Shown here piece after piece: positions 25,314 through 33,700 of a stretch of DNA of 64,000 bases. The first letter of the stretch is position 1, and each line of letters opens with the position of its first letter. The notes under the pieces were generated by a model, which worked only from the letters and a program-made list of their open reading frames with translations, did not search any database and was not told the DNA's origin. The stretch spans positions 248,001 to 312,000 of the forward strand of contig CAVQJP010000024.1 of the NCBI GenBank assembly GCA_963712825.1, read 5' to 3'. The stretch comes from AP-15 sp963712825 (GTDB taxonomy: Bacteria > Pseudomonadota > Alphaproteobacteria > ATCC43930 > CGMCC-115725). The translations under genes were made by a program, and so were the position numbers.

Positions 25314-25715
25314 ATGCCGAGGCTCACTCTGCGCATCGATTTCGACCAACACCGCGCGGTCGGCCCGGGCAAGATCAAGCTCTTGGAGCTGATCGACAAG
25401 CACGGCTCGATTTCCGAGGCGGGCCGCCGGATGAGGATGTCGTACCGGCGCGCCTGGGTGCTCGTAGACAATTTGAACCATTGCTTTCGTGCCCCGCTCG
25501 TCGTCTCGCAGGCGGGCGGCCAGCATGGCGGCGGCGCCTCTTTGACCGAGCTCGGCCATGCCGTCGTCGAGCACTACCGCGCGGTCGAGCGCGCCTCGCA
25601 GACCGCCGGCGCGGCACATATCGCAGCGCTGGCGGCAGCACTTGCCGAGCCGCCGGCGCCGGGCGCCGACACCGCCGCCCGAAAGACGCGGCGTCTGGCG
25701 CTCAGCGTAAGCTGA
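25314..25715 (+). CDS. ModE N-terminal-like winged helix-turn-helix regulator
   Basis: 133 residues from ATG 25314. RLTLRIDFDQHRAVGPGKIKLLELIDKHGSISEAGRRMRMSYRRAWVLVDNLN is the DNA-binding domain of the ModE/LysR-type family. After about residue 110 only a disordered basic tail follows; the two molybdate-binding (Mop) domains of full ModE are missing. Proteins of this short type often regulate molybdate or tungstate genes, but without a metal-binding domain the signal is unclear. Followed by a VOC protein gene, 37 bases away. Confidence 0.86.
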   Translation: MPRLTLRIDFDQHRAVGPGKIKLLELIDKHGSISEAGRRMRMSYRRAWVLVDNLNHCFRAPLVVSQAGGQHGGGASLTELGHAVVEHYRAVERASQTAGAAHIAALAAALAEPPAPGADTAARKTRRLALSVS

Positions 25716-25752
25716 CCGCTGCCCACCCGCCTCAATGTCGTTGGAGGGTGAC

Positions 25753-26658
25753 ATGCCGGGACAAGTGCCCGAACCGGGAGCGTTGTTTCTCGACCACGTT
25801 GCGCACTTTGTGCCGGCGATCGAACCTGCCGCCGCCGCGCTGGAGCGCTGCGGCTTTCGGCTGACGCCGTTCACCGCACAGACCAATCGGGTCGACGGGA
25901 AGCCGGTGGCGGCGGGGACCGCAAACCGCTGCGCGATGCTGCGTTGCGGCTATGTCGAAATTCTCGCCGCGACCGCCGACCCGCCTCTGGGCGACACGCC
26001 GCTCGCGCGCCAGCTCCGGGAAGGTCTGGCGCGTCATGTCGGGCTCCATCTCGCCGCCTTCAGCAGCGCCGACGCCGCGGACGAGCGGCGCCGCCTCGCC
26101 GCCGCCGGCTTTCCGGTCCAGCCGCTCGTCGACATGCGCCGGCCGGCCGCGACGCAAAACGGCGCAGCGGAGGCGCGCTTTTCGATTGCCCGTATCGGCC
26201 CCGATGCGATGCCCGAAGGCAGGATACAGTTTCTCACTCACCACACCCCGAGCCTGGTTTGGCCCGAGGCCTATCTCGATCATCCGAACGGGGCGCGGGC
26301 GCTGGCGGCGTTGTGGGTTGCAGCCGCCGACCCGGACGAGGCCGCCCGACGCTTTGCACGCTTTACCGGGAGGCCGGTCCGAGGCGACCGCGACAGCACG
26401 GCGATCACGCTCGACCGCGGGGTGCTGCGATTTGCGGCGCCCACGTTCCTGCGGCGCCAATTCGGTATCGTCCCCGGACCGCCGCTTCCGTATCTGGCCG
26501 CCTACGAGATCGAAATCGAGAGCCTTGACGTGCTCCGCCCTGTGCTCGCATCGGCCGAGCTGGCCGCCCGGGCCCTGGCCCTCGCCGACGGCGTCGCCGT
26601 GATGCTGCCGCCGGCGATCGGCGGGACAATCGTGTTCCGCGTGGCCGCCGGCGCTTAG
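25753..26658 (+). CDS. VOC family (glyoxalase-like) protein
   Basis: 301 residues from ATG 25753 with TTGGAGGG upstream. Begins FLDHVAHFVPAIEPAAAALERCGFRLTPF, a vicinal-oxygen-chelate opening with the first metal His, and later HVGLHLAAFSS, typical of the glyoxalase-like subgroup (Glyoxalase_3 type) of about 300 residues. Cannot name the substrate; family members include dioxygenases and isomerases. Possibly co-transcribed with the ModE-like gene. Confidence 0.78.
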   Translation: MPGQVPEPGALFLDHVAHFVPAIEPAAAALERCGFRLTPFTAQTNRVDGKPVAAGTANRCAMLRCGYVEILAATADPPLGDTPLARQLREGLARHVGLHLAAFSSADAADERRRLAAAGFPVQPLVDMRRPAATQNGAAEARFSIARIGPDAMPEGRIQFLTHHTPSLVWPEAYLDHPNGARALAALWVAAADPDEAARRFARFTGRPVRGDRDSTAITLDRGVLRFAAPTFLRRQFGIVPGPPLPYLAAYEIEIESLDVLRPVLASAELAARALALADGVAVMLPPAIGGTIVFRVAAGA

Positions 26659-26785
26659 CCGATTCCCTCAGCAACGCGGTTGCCGGCAGTAGCGCGGTTC
26701 CCGGCGATGCGGCATTGTCGCCGGCAAATCATCCCTAGGGCGTAGGCGAGGTGGTGTCGATGACACCCTCGCGGAGAATTCGGCC

Positions 26786-27610
26786 ATGAGATTGAGCATT
26801 GTGACCTTTATGTATCCCGGCCCGGAGCCGCGGGGGCAGTCGCTCGAGCGGATCGCCAATTACGTCCGGCGCGTCGAGGCCGCCGGGTTTCCCGGGATCT
26901 GGGTCACCGATTCGCTGGGCCGCGGGCGCGCGACCCTCGATCCGATCGTGACGTTGGGCACGCTTGCCGGGATCACCAAACGGGTCGAGCTCGGAACCGC
27001 GGTGTTGCAAGTGTCGTTGCGCCACCCGGTCGACCTCGCCCATCGCGTGCAGTCGGTGCAGGCCTTGTCGGGCAACCGGCTGCGGCTCGGCGTCGGCAGC
27101 GGTTCGACCAAGGCCGATTTCGACTTGTTCGGCGCCGACTACGCGCAGCGCTTTCGCAATTTGATGAGCTCGCTCGACATCATGCGGCATGCTTGGCGCG
27201 GCGACGAGGTCAACGGCGGCGCGCTGACCCCGTGGCCGGGCAGCGAAGGCGGACCGCCGGTCCTGCTCGGCGCCTGGCGCAATCCGCGCTGGATCACCTA
27301 CGCCGCCCGGCAATGCCAGGGCTGGATCGCGTCCGGGCTGTACAGCAGTTGGGAGGACCTCGAGAACGGCATGCGCATCTACCGCGAGGCGGGCGGGACC
27401 AACGCCGTCCTCGCCAATGTCGTCGTCGACCTGGCCAACCGGCCGGAGCCCGGCAGCCTCGCCGAGCGCGCCAAGGTCTCGTTGGTGTGCTCGCCGGACG
27501 ACGCGCGCCAGCGCCTGAAGCGGATCGAGCAGATCGGCTTTGACGAGGTCCTCGTCGTCTCCCCGACCGGTGCCCTCGACCAGATCGAACGCGTCCGCGA
27601 CTATCTTTAG
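26786..27610 (+). CDS. LLM class flavin-dependent oxidoreductase (F420/FMN type)
   Basis: 274 residues from ATG 26786, behind GGAGAATTCGGCC. Luciferase-like barrel: RIANYVRRVEAAGFPGIWVTDSLGRGRATLDPIVTLGTLAGITKRVELGTAVLQVSLRHPVDLAHRVQSVQALSGNRLRLGVGSGSTKADF. The TAVLQ strand and GVGSG motif fit the F420- or FMN-dependent subgroup. Shorter than the other two luciferase-like proteins in the window and not obviously their paralogue. Function beyond redox chemistry unknown. Confidence 0.9.
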   Translation: MRLSIVTFMYPGPEPRGQSLERIANYVRRVEAAGFPGIWVTDSLGRGRATLDPIVTLGTLAGITKRVELGTAVLQVSLRHPVDLAHRVQSVQALSGNRLRLGVGSGSTKADFDLFGADYAQRFRNLMSSLDIMRHAWRGDEVNGGALTPWPGSEGGPPVLLGAWRNPRWITYAARQCQGWIASGLYSSWEDLENGMRIYREAGGTNAVLANVVVDLANRPEPGSLAERAKVSLVCSPDDARQRLKRIEQIGFDEVLVVSPTGALDQIERVRDYL

Positions 27611-28094
27611 TTAGTGCTCCGATGCGTTTAGCTAGTGCTCAGATGCATTCGAGTGATTCAAACTCGTGGCCTTTTTTTGCCTTCGCGGCGGAGGCCGGGA
27701 CCCATTTCCACCATCGGCGCCGGCCTTCGCCGGTGTGGTCGGATTTTAGTGTGGGCATTGGTCTGCGCTCACCAAGCGAATCTTCAGAATGCGTCGGTGC
27801 ACTAGCGGCCTAGACGCTCTGACCCGAAATGAAACGAACGATTGTAACAGCCGACCGTCGCCCCGTGCGCCTTCAGCCCACGGGCTTGTCCCGTGGGGAA
27901 AGCGGGGGCCAAAGCTTGCCTCCTGTTCGAGCCAGAGCTTGCCCCTGGCCCGAACAGGGGGGCAGGCTCTGGCCTGGAACAGGGGGCGAGCGCTTCAACC
28001 TTTGCCCCTGGGTTCCGCTTTCGCGGGAATGGCGGCCAACTGTATGACCATACGAAATTCCCTTTGGGTCATACTCTTGGAGGCTCTGGCGGCT
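27611..28094. other. Gene-free, repeat-rich stretch
   Basis: 484 bases without a believable gene. It contains a 176-base element bounded by 29-base inverted repeats (27631-27806), an additional copy of the element tip (TAGTGCTC.GATGC at 27612-27625), and downstream a hairpin CCCACGGG-CTTGT-CCCGTGGG (27877-27897) followed by repeated CAGAGCTTGCCCC/GGGGGCAGGCTCTGG arms and an end resembling the CGCTTTCGCGGG dispersed repeat near 28016-28030. Confidence 0.7.
27631..27806. repeat. Small element with 29-base imperfect terminal inverted repeats (MITE-like)
   Basis: The left end 27631-27659 begins GCTAGTGCTCAGATGCATTC and the reverse complement of the right end 27778-27806 begins GCTAGTGCACCGACGCATTC; both continue with a four-base mismatch then GATTC. 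By eye 22 of 29 positions match. The 176-base interior has no gene. This is the architecture of a miniature inverted-repeat element, but no transposase or clear target-site duplication is visible. Confidence 0.55.
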
Positions 28095-28490
28095 TTAAAG
28101 GATGAGCTGGGTCTGGGTGACGAGCGCCACCAGCCGCCCCTCGGGATTGGTCACGCGGGTTTGCCAGATCATCGTCCGCCGGCCACGATGAACCGGCGTC
28201 GCTTCGCCGATTACCTCGGTGCCGGCCGGGGCGGGAGCGACAAAGTTCGTCTTGCTTTCGATTGTCGTGGTGCCGGCGCCGTCGGGCAGATTGGCGATCG
28301 TGCCGACAGCGCCCAGCGTGTCGGCAAACGCCATCACGGCACCGCCGTGCAATACTGCCGGGCATGTGCAAAGATCGTCGCGCACTCTCATGCGGGCGAC
28401 GACCCGCTCGGCCGTGGCGCTGACGAACTCGATCCCGAGCAGTGCCGCAAACGGCAACGGCGCCTCGGTCATTCGCGCTGTGATATCCAT
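28095..28490 (-). CDS. PaaI-type hotdog-fold thioesterase
   Basis: 131 residues from ATG 28490; the frame is open to 28553 and another ATG lies at 28472, so the start is uncertain. FAALLGIEFVSATAERVVARMRVRDDLCTCPAVLHGGAVMAFADTLGA has the HGG motif of the acyl-CoA thioesterase family, and TTIESKTNFVAPAPAGTEVIGEATPVHRGRR is the family core. It hydrolyses acyl-CoA thioesters, usually of aromatic or hydroxylated acids. Divergent from the S41-like gene with about 180 bases between. Confidence 0.9.
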   Translation of the reverse strand: MDITARMTEAPLPFAALLGIEFVSATAERVVARMRVRDDLCTCPAVLHGGAVMAFADTLGAVGTIANLPDGAGTTTIESKTNFVAPAPAGTEVIGEATPVHRGRRTMIWQTRVTNPEGRLVALVTQTQLIL

Positions 28491-28670
28491 CGGGTCGCCC
28501 GTGCCGTGATGATCCGCCGCATCGCCGACAACCGCGGCCATAGCGGCGATCATGGTAATGCCGTTTTTGGTGGGCTAGGGTGTGAATTCGACGACAGCGC
28601 CGCCGCGATTGGCGTGAAGTGCCACGATCGGCATTTCCGCGGGCGGGCGCGGCAGCGGAGGGCGAGACGG

Positions 28671-30065
28671 GTGCGTAAACTGGCTATGGTCATCGCGTTG
28701 GCGGCAGCGGTCGCCCCAAACGCCGGGTTCGCCCAGCAACAACCGGCGCAAGGCGGCAAGGATGGGGTCTATGACGAGCTGAACCTGTTCGATGAGGCTT
28801 TTGAGCGGATTCGCCAGGATGCGGTCGACCCCGTCGCCGACCAGAAGCTGGTCGGGGCGGCGATCACCGGCATGCTGACCGGTCTCGACCCGCACGCCTC
28901 CTACATCGACCCGGCGGCGCTCAAAGCGCTGAACGGACCGGCGAACAGCGGCGAGGCCGGTATCGGCGCGGCGCTGACCTTGACCAAAGGAGAATTGCGG
29001 GTGATCTCGCCGCGCGACGGCTCGCCGGCAGCCGCGGCCGGGATCAAGCCTGGCGATCTGATCCTGGCGATCAGCAAGGAGCCGACCTACGAGCTGACCC
29101 TGGCCGAGGCCGAGCAGAAATTGCGCGGCCCCGCCGGCAGCACGGTGGCGCTGACCTTGCAGCGCGGCGAGGCGCCTCCGCTCAAGCTCACGGTCAAGCG
29201 CGCGGCCGAGCATTTGCAGACCGTCTCCGCGCATGTCGAAGACGGCAATTTCGGCTATCTGCGGCTCGCGGGCTTTGACGACGGCACCGCTTCGGCGCTC
29301 GCCGCCGCGGTGCAGGAATTGCGGCAAGAGACCGGCGGCAAGCTCGCCGGGATCGTCGTCGACCTGCGCAACAACCCCGGCGGCAATTTCGAGGACGCGG
29401 TCGCCGCCGCCAACGCCTTTCTCGACAAGGGCGACGTTGCGCTCGTCAAAGGGCGCAATTCCGACAACGTCAAGCACATCGCCGCGACACCAGGCGATCT
29501 CGTAAAGGGACTGCCGATCGTCGTCTTGGTAAACGGCGGCACCGCCGACGAGGCTGAGCTGGTGGCCGGCGCGCTCCAGGACAACCGCCGCGCCCTGCTG
29601 CTCGGCACCAAGACGTTTGGCGAGAGCGCCATCGAAACCGTGATCCCGCTCGCCACCGGCGGCGCCATCCGGCTGACCACAGCCCATTTCACGACCCCTG
29701 ACGGGCGGCAGGTCGACGGCAAAGGTCTCGCGCCCGATCTCGCGGCGACGCCGTTCAAGCTCGAAAAGCTGGCCAAGGAGGAAGGGATTCACGAGGCCGA
29801 CCTGCCGGGCGCCCTGAAGAACCCCGATCAGCCCGCACCCGCCGCTCCCGCGGCCGGGAGCGCGCCCTCGGCTTCCGGCCAGCCGGCGCCCGCGGCCAAG
29901 CCCGCCCCGGCCGGGGCGCCGCCGGGGGCCACCATCACGCCGCCGCCCAAGACGGCTCCGACGGTTGCGACCGGCGACATGGGGGGGGCCAGCGACGAGC
30001 AGTTGACCCAGGCGCTCGACGTGTTGCGCGGCCTCGCCGTCTACAACCGCCACGCCTCCGGCTGA
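28671..30065 (+). CDS. S41/CtpA-like PDZ protein lacking the catalytic Ser-Lys dyad (pseudoprotease)
   Basis: 464 residues from GTG 28671, chosen for GGAGGG at 28657-28662 and because a signal peptide follows (VRKLAMVIALAAAVAPNAGFAQ). PDZ domain at about 85-165 (IGAALTLTKGELRVISPRDGSPAAAAGIKPGDLILAI) and S41 fold at 185-360 (GIVVDLRNNPGGNFEDAVAAANAFL). In active CtpA proteases the nucleophile is in GTASASE and Lys follows 25 residues later in TFGKG. Here these read GTADEAE (Asp293 at the Ser position) and TFGES (Glu318 at the Lys position). A Pro/Ala-rich linker (about 380-425) and a short C-terminal helix end it. Likely a periplasmic binding or scaffold protein. Confidence 0.85.
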   Translation: MRKLAMVIALAAAVAPNAGFAQQQPAQGGKDGVYDELNLFDEAFERIRQDAVDPVADQKLVGAAITGMLTGLDPHASYIDPAALKALNGPANSGEAGIGAALTLTKGELRVISPRDGSPAAAAGIKPGDLILAISKEPTYELTLAEAEQKLRGPAGSTVALTLQRGEAPPLKLTVKRAAEHLQTVSAHVEDGNFGYLRLAGFDDGTASALAAAVQELRQETGGKLAGIVVDLRNNPGGNFEDAVAAANAFLDKGDVALVKGRNSDNVKHIAATPGDLVKGLPIVVLVNGGTADEAELVAGALQDNRRALLLGTKTFGESAIETVIPLATGGAIRLTTAHFTTPDGRQVDGKGLAPDLAATPFKLEKLAKEEGIHEADLPGALKNPDQPAPAAPAAGSAPSASGQPAPAAKPAPAGAPPGATITPPPKTAPTVATGDMGGASDEQLTQALDVLRGLAVYNRHASG

Positions 30066-30155
30066 AGCGATCACCGGCGGCGAGGCTTGTCGCGGCCGGG
30101 GGCTTCGGTTTTATGATCGGCGCGCCGCCGTCGCGGACACCTGAGGAGACGCCGA

Positions 30156-31265
30156 ATGCAGGTGCGCGCCGCCATCGCCTATGAAGCCGGAAAACCGCTG
30201 ACCCTCGACACCGTCGACCTCGACGGCCCGCGCGCCGGCGAGGTGCTGGTCGAGATCAAGGCCACCGGCATCTGCCATACCGACAAATACACGCTCTCCG
30301 GCGCCGACCCCGAGGGCCTGTTCCCGGCGATCCTCGGCCATGAGGGCGCCGGCATCGTCGTCGACACCGGCCCCGGCGTCAGCTCGGTCAAGCCGGGCGA
30401 CCATGTAATCCCGCTCTACACCCCCGAATGCCGGCAATGCGAATCGTGCCTCTCCGGCAAGACCAACCTGTGCACCGCGATCCGCGCCACCCAGGGCCGG
30501 GGTGTGATGCCCGACGGCACCAGCCGCTTTGCCCGCGGCGGCACGATGATCCACCATTACATGGGCACGTCGACCTTCGCCAATTTCACGGTGCTGCCGG
30601 AGATCGCGGTCGCCAAAATCCGCGAGGACGCGCCCTTCGACAAGGTCTGCTACATCGGCTGCGGGGTCACGACCGGGATCGGTGCTGTGATCAACACCGC
30701 CAGGGTCGAGCCCGGCGCGCGCGTCGTGGTGTTCGGATTGGGCGGCATCGGTCTCAACGTCGTGCAGGGCTGCCGGATCGTCGGGGCCGACATGATCGTC
30801 GGCGTCGACCTCGATCCGGGCCGCCGCCCGCTCGCCGAGAAATTCGGCATGACCCATTTCGTCAATCCGAAAGAGGTTGCAGGCGACCTCGTGCCGTATC
30901 TGGTCGACCTGACCAAAGGCGGGGCCGATTACACCTTCGAGTGCATCGGGAATGTCGCGACGATGCGGCAGGCGCTCGAATGCTGCCATCGCGGCTGGGG
31001 TGTGGCGACGATCATCGGCGTCGCCGCCGCCGGCCAGGAGATCAGCACGCGCCCGTTCCAGCTGGTCACCGGGCGGGTGTGGAAGGGGAGCGCGTTCGGC
31101 GGCGCCAAGGGCCGCACCGACGTACCGAAAATCGTCGACTGGTACATGGACGGCAAGATCAACATCGACGATTTGATCACCCACACCTTGCCGCTGGTGC
31201 GGATCAACGAAGGCTTCGAGCTGATGGAACGCGGCGAGTCGATCCGCAGCGTCGTCGTGTATTGA
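30156..31265 (+). CDS. frmA: S-(hydroxymethyl)glutathione dehydrogenase (class III alcohol dehydrogenase)
   Basis: 369 residues, the exact length of the class III family; AGGAG precedes ATG 30156. Catalytic zinc site: TGICHTDKYTLSG and LGHEGAGIVV; structural zinc Cys in CRQCESCLSGKTNLC; RxTQGRGVMPDGTSRF and the Rossmann motif VFGLGGIGLNVVQGCRIVGA. It oxidises the formaldehyde-glutathione adduct to S-formylglutathione with NAD, protecting from formaldehyde. The usual partner S-formylglutathione hydrolase is not next to it. Fits the formate/molybdenum theme of the first part of the window. Confidence 0.95.
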   Translation: MQVRAAIAYEAGKPLTLDTVDLDGPRAGEVLVEIKATGICHTDKYTLSGADPEGLFPAILGHEGAGIVVDTGPGVSSVKPGDHVIPLYTPECRQCESCLSGKTNLCTAIRATQGRGVMPDGTSRFARGGTMIHHYMGTSTFANFTVLPEIAVAKIREDAPFDKVCYIGCGVTTGIGAVINTARVEPGARVVVFGLGGIGLNVVQGCRIVGADMIVGVDLDPGRRPLAEKFGMTHFVNPKEVAGDLVPYLVDLTKGGADYTFECIGNVATMRQALECCHRGWGVATIIGVAAAGQEISTRPFQLVTGRVWKGSAFGGAKGRTDVPKIVDWYMDGKINIDDLITHTLPLVRINEGFELMERGESIRSVVVY

Positions 31266-31304
31266 CCCGGCCTGTTCCTGCTTTGCGGTCGGCGCCTCGC
31301 GCGG

Positions 31305-32804
31305 TCAGCCGTCGAGCGGGGCGCCATAGCGATGGATGTGATAGGGCGCGCGCGCCATGCCGGGGCAATGGCTGCCGACGACGGGCTCGAGCGCGTCGTA
31401 AAGCCGGCGGTTGTCGGCGTTGGCTGCAGCGAGGCGCTCGCGCGCGGCTTCGACGCGCTGGCATAAGCGCGGAAGGTCGACGGTCAGCACCCGGCGGTTG
31501 TCGACAACGAGACGCCCGCCGATCATAACGCTCGCGACCGCGGTGCCGTCCTCGGTATGGACGAGCTGGTTGACCGGGTCGTTCAACGGCAGCCAGTTCG
31601 GGTGGTCGAGGTCGAGCATGACGATGTCGGCCTTGTAGCCCGGCGCCAAACGGCCGATCCGGCCGCCAAACCCGAGCGCCCGGGCGCTGCCCTCGGTCGC
31701 GGCCAAGGCGGCCTCGCGCGTCGAGAGCCAGCGCCGCCAGTCCGGCCCTTGCACCTTTGAAGCGAGCGAGGCCAGCCGCATCGCCTCGTACATGTTCTGG
31801 TTGTCCGAGCAGCTGGCGCCGTCGGTGCCGATCCCGAGATTGACCCGCCGGTCCAGCATTCCCCTGGTGTCCGCGAGGCCGCCGCCGAGCCGCATGTTGC
31901 TGCCGGGATTGTGCGCGACCGAAGCGCCGTGGTCGCCAAGCCGGCGCATGTCGTCATCGTCGAGCCACACGCCGTGCGCGACCGTGAAATGCGGCCCGAG
32001 CACGCTGAGCCGGTCGAGATGAGCTGTCTGGGTCGCGCCGTAGACGCGGATGCCGGTCACTGCCTGCACCTTCAATTCGGCGACATGGCTGTGCAACGGC
32101 ACGTCGAATTCGCGCGCGAGATCGGCGCAGCCGGTGATGAACGCGTCCGAGCAATGGTGCGGGATCGTCGGCGCCACCGCCGGGCGCAGCTGCTCGCGGT
32201 CGAAGCTCCAGCCGGCGAGAGCCGCGCGCATCCCGGCGATCGTCGCCGCGGCGGGCGGCAGACGCAGCTCGGCGGCGCGCGCCTGCAGCGCCGCGGGCAA
32301 TGCCTCCATCAGCCCCGGGATCGCCTCGAAAAAGCTGCGGTCGGAAACCATCGGCGCGAGCACCGCGCGCATGCCCACATCGGCATAGGCCTGGGCCGCC
32401 GTCGCCAGCCCTTCGGCGGTCGGCAACGGCCATTCGAAGGACAGGTCATAGCAGGCGGTGCAGCCCTTCATGACCATCTCGACCGCCCCCAGCTGGGTCG
32501 ACAGATAGCGGTCTTCGAGGGTGCGGTTGCCGGTGATCCATGGGGCCGCGGTCAGCAGCAATTCCAATGTCCAGCGGTCGCCCATCCCCTTGCCGAGATT
32601 GCCGTGGCCGTGGGTGTGGGCGTTGACGAGGCCGGGATGCAGCAGCCGGCGGTGGGCCGAGATTTCGGCCGCTTCGGCGGGCGCGGGCAGGCCGGGCGGG
32701 CCGACCTCGCGGATCGTGTCGCCTTCGACCAGGATATCGGCAAAATCGGCGGTGCCGGCGCCGATATCGAGCACCCGCCCGCCGCGCAGGATTGTCCAGG
32801 CCAT
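31305..32804 (-). CDS. Amidohydrolase family protein (ATZ/TRZ, guanine deaminase-like)
   Basis: 499 residues from ATG 32804. Metal-dependent hydrolase barrel: LLHPGLVNAHTHGHGNLGKGMG (HxH metal site), PLHSHVAEL, HGVWLDDDDM, GIGTDGASCSDNQNMYEAMRLA (catalytic Asp), with the small beta-domain at both ends (GGRVLDIGAG; ADIVMLDLDHPNW). Members deaminate or dechlorinate ring compounds such as triazines, guanine or oxoguanine. The exact substrate is not shown. Overlaps nothing; divergent from the enoyl-CoA hydratase gene by 73 bases. Confidence 0.91.
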   Translation of the reverse strand: MAWTILRGGRVLDIGAGTADFADILVEGDTIREVGPPGLPAPAEAAEISAHRRLLHPGLVNAHTHGHGNLGKGMGDRWTLELLLTAAPWITGNRTLEDRYLSTQLGAVEMVMKGCTACYDLSFEWPLPTAEGLATAAQAYADVGMRAVLAPMVSDRSFFEAIPGLMEALPAALQARAAELRLPPAAATIAGMRAALAGWSFDREQLRPAVAPTIPHHCSDAFITGCADLAREFDVPLHSHVAELKVQAVTGIRVYGATQTAHLDRLSVLGPHFTVAHGVWLDDDDMRRLGDHGASVAHNPGSNMRLGGGLADTRGMLDRRVNLGIGTDGASCSDNQNMYEAMRLASLASKVQGPDWRRWLSTREAALAATEGSARALGFGGRIGRLAPGYKADIVMLDLDHPNWLPLNDPVNQLVHTEDGTAVASVMIGGRLVVDNRRVLTVDLPRLCQRVEAARERLAAANADNRRLYDALEPVVGSHCPGMARAPYHIHRYGAPLDG

Positions 32805-32877
32805 GCTATCCTCCAGCTGGTGAAGCCGCCCAAGGCATTCCGAGGATGATAAGCCGAACCGGGCCGGGAGCCGAGCA

Positions 32878-33669
32878 ATGCCCAAGGTGATCGTCGAGCG
32901 GCGCGGTCCGGTATGCGATATCCGCCTCAACCGGCCGGAATTGCTGAACGCGGTCGACCGCGAGACGATCGCAGCACTCGCCGCCGCTGCTGCGGATGCC
33001 GCCGAAGACCGCGGCGCGCGCGTGGTGTTGCTGCGCGGCGAAGGCGCACACTTTTGTGCCGGCGGCGACATTACGAAGTTCGGGGAGCTGATCCGCCTAC
33101 CGCCGGAGGAGCGGCGCAAGGTTCTCTACCAGACCGTCGACGCGCTGCACCCGTTGCTGGTGCGGCTGCGACACATGCCAAAGCCGGTCGTCGCCGCGGT
33201 GCAAGGCGCCGCGGCCGGGTTCGGGCTGAGCCTCGTGTTAGCAGCCGATCTGGCGCTCGCGGCCGAGGATGCGGTCTTTACCTGCGGCTATATCCATCTC
33301 GGCGCCAGCCCCGATGGCGGCATGACCACGACCCTGCCGGCAATGGTCGGCCTCAAGCGGGCAACCGAGCTGATGCTGCTTGGCGAGCGGTTTGACGCTG
33401 TGCGGGCACTGGAGCTCGGCATCGTCAACCGCATCGTGGCACCCGACCGGCTCGTCGCCGAGGCCGAGGCGCTGGCCGAGCGGCTCGCCGCCGGCCCGAG
33501 CGAGGCCCAGGCCCGCACGAAGGGGCTGATTCAGGCGAGCCTCGGCGAGGCTTTTGACGCGCAGTTGCGCCGCGAAGCCGAAAACTTTGCCGCCTGCGCC
33601 GCGACCGACGATTTTGCCGAGGGCGTGCGCGCCTTCCTCGACAAGCGCCGCCCTGCGTTTACTGGCTGA
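32878..33669 (+). CDS. Enoyl-CoA hydratase/isomerase family protein
   Basis: 263 residues from ATG 32878. Crotonase fold: ICDIRLNRPELLNAVDRETIAAL, RVVLLRGEGAHFCAGGDITKFGELI (oxyanion-hole glycines), AAVQGAAAGFGLSLVLAADLALAAEDAVFTCGYIHLGASPDGGMTTTLPAMVG. The SPDGG sequence where classical hydratases have a second Glu suggests isomerase or PaaG-like activity rather than simple hydration. Likely in fatty-acid or aromatic-acid breakdown. Single gene. Confidence 0.9.
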   Translation: MPKVIVERRGPVCDIRLNRPELLNAVDRETIAALAAAAADAAEDRGARVVLLRGEGAHFCAGGDITKFGELIRLPPEERRKVLYQTVDALHPLLVRLRHMPKPVVAAVQGAAAGFGLSLVLAADLALAAEDAVFTCGYIHLGASPDGGMTTTLPAMVGLKRATELMLLGERFDAVRALELGIVNRIVAPDRLVAEAEALAERLAAGPSEAQARTKGLIQASLGEAFDAQLRREAENFAACAATDDFAEGVRAFLDKRRPAFTG

Positions 33670-33700
33670 ACGCGTCCCGCCCCGCCGTTAAGGCCTCGCT

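Noticed and set aside
24921..25886. A 321-residue minus-strand frame over the ModE-like and VOC genes
   Set aside because: The plus-strand genes have clear family motifs; the minus frame is Arg/Ala-rich shadow sequence of high-GC DNA.
27789..28670. Extending the S41-like gene upstream to 27789
   Set aside because: The extension runs through repeat elements and opposite the PaaI thioesterase gene; GTG 28671 has a ribosome-binding site and is followed by a signal peptide.
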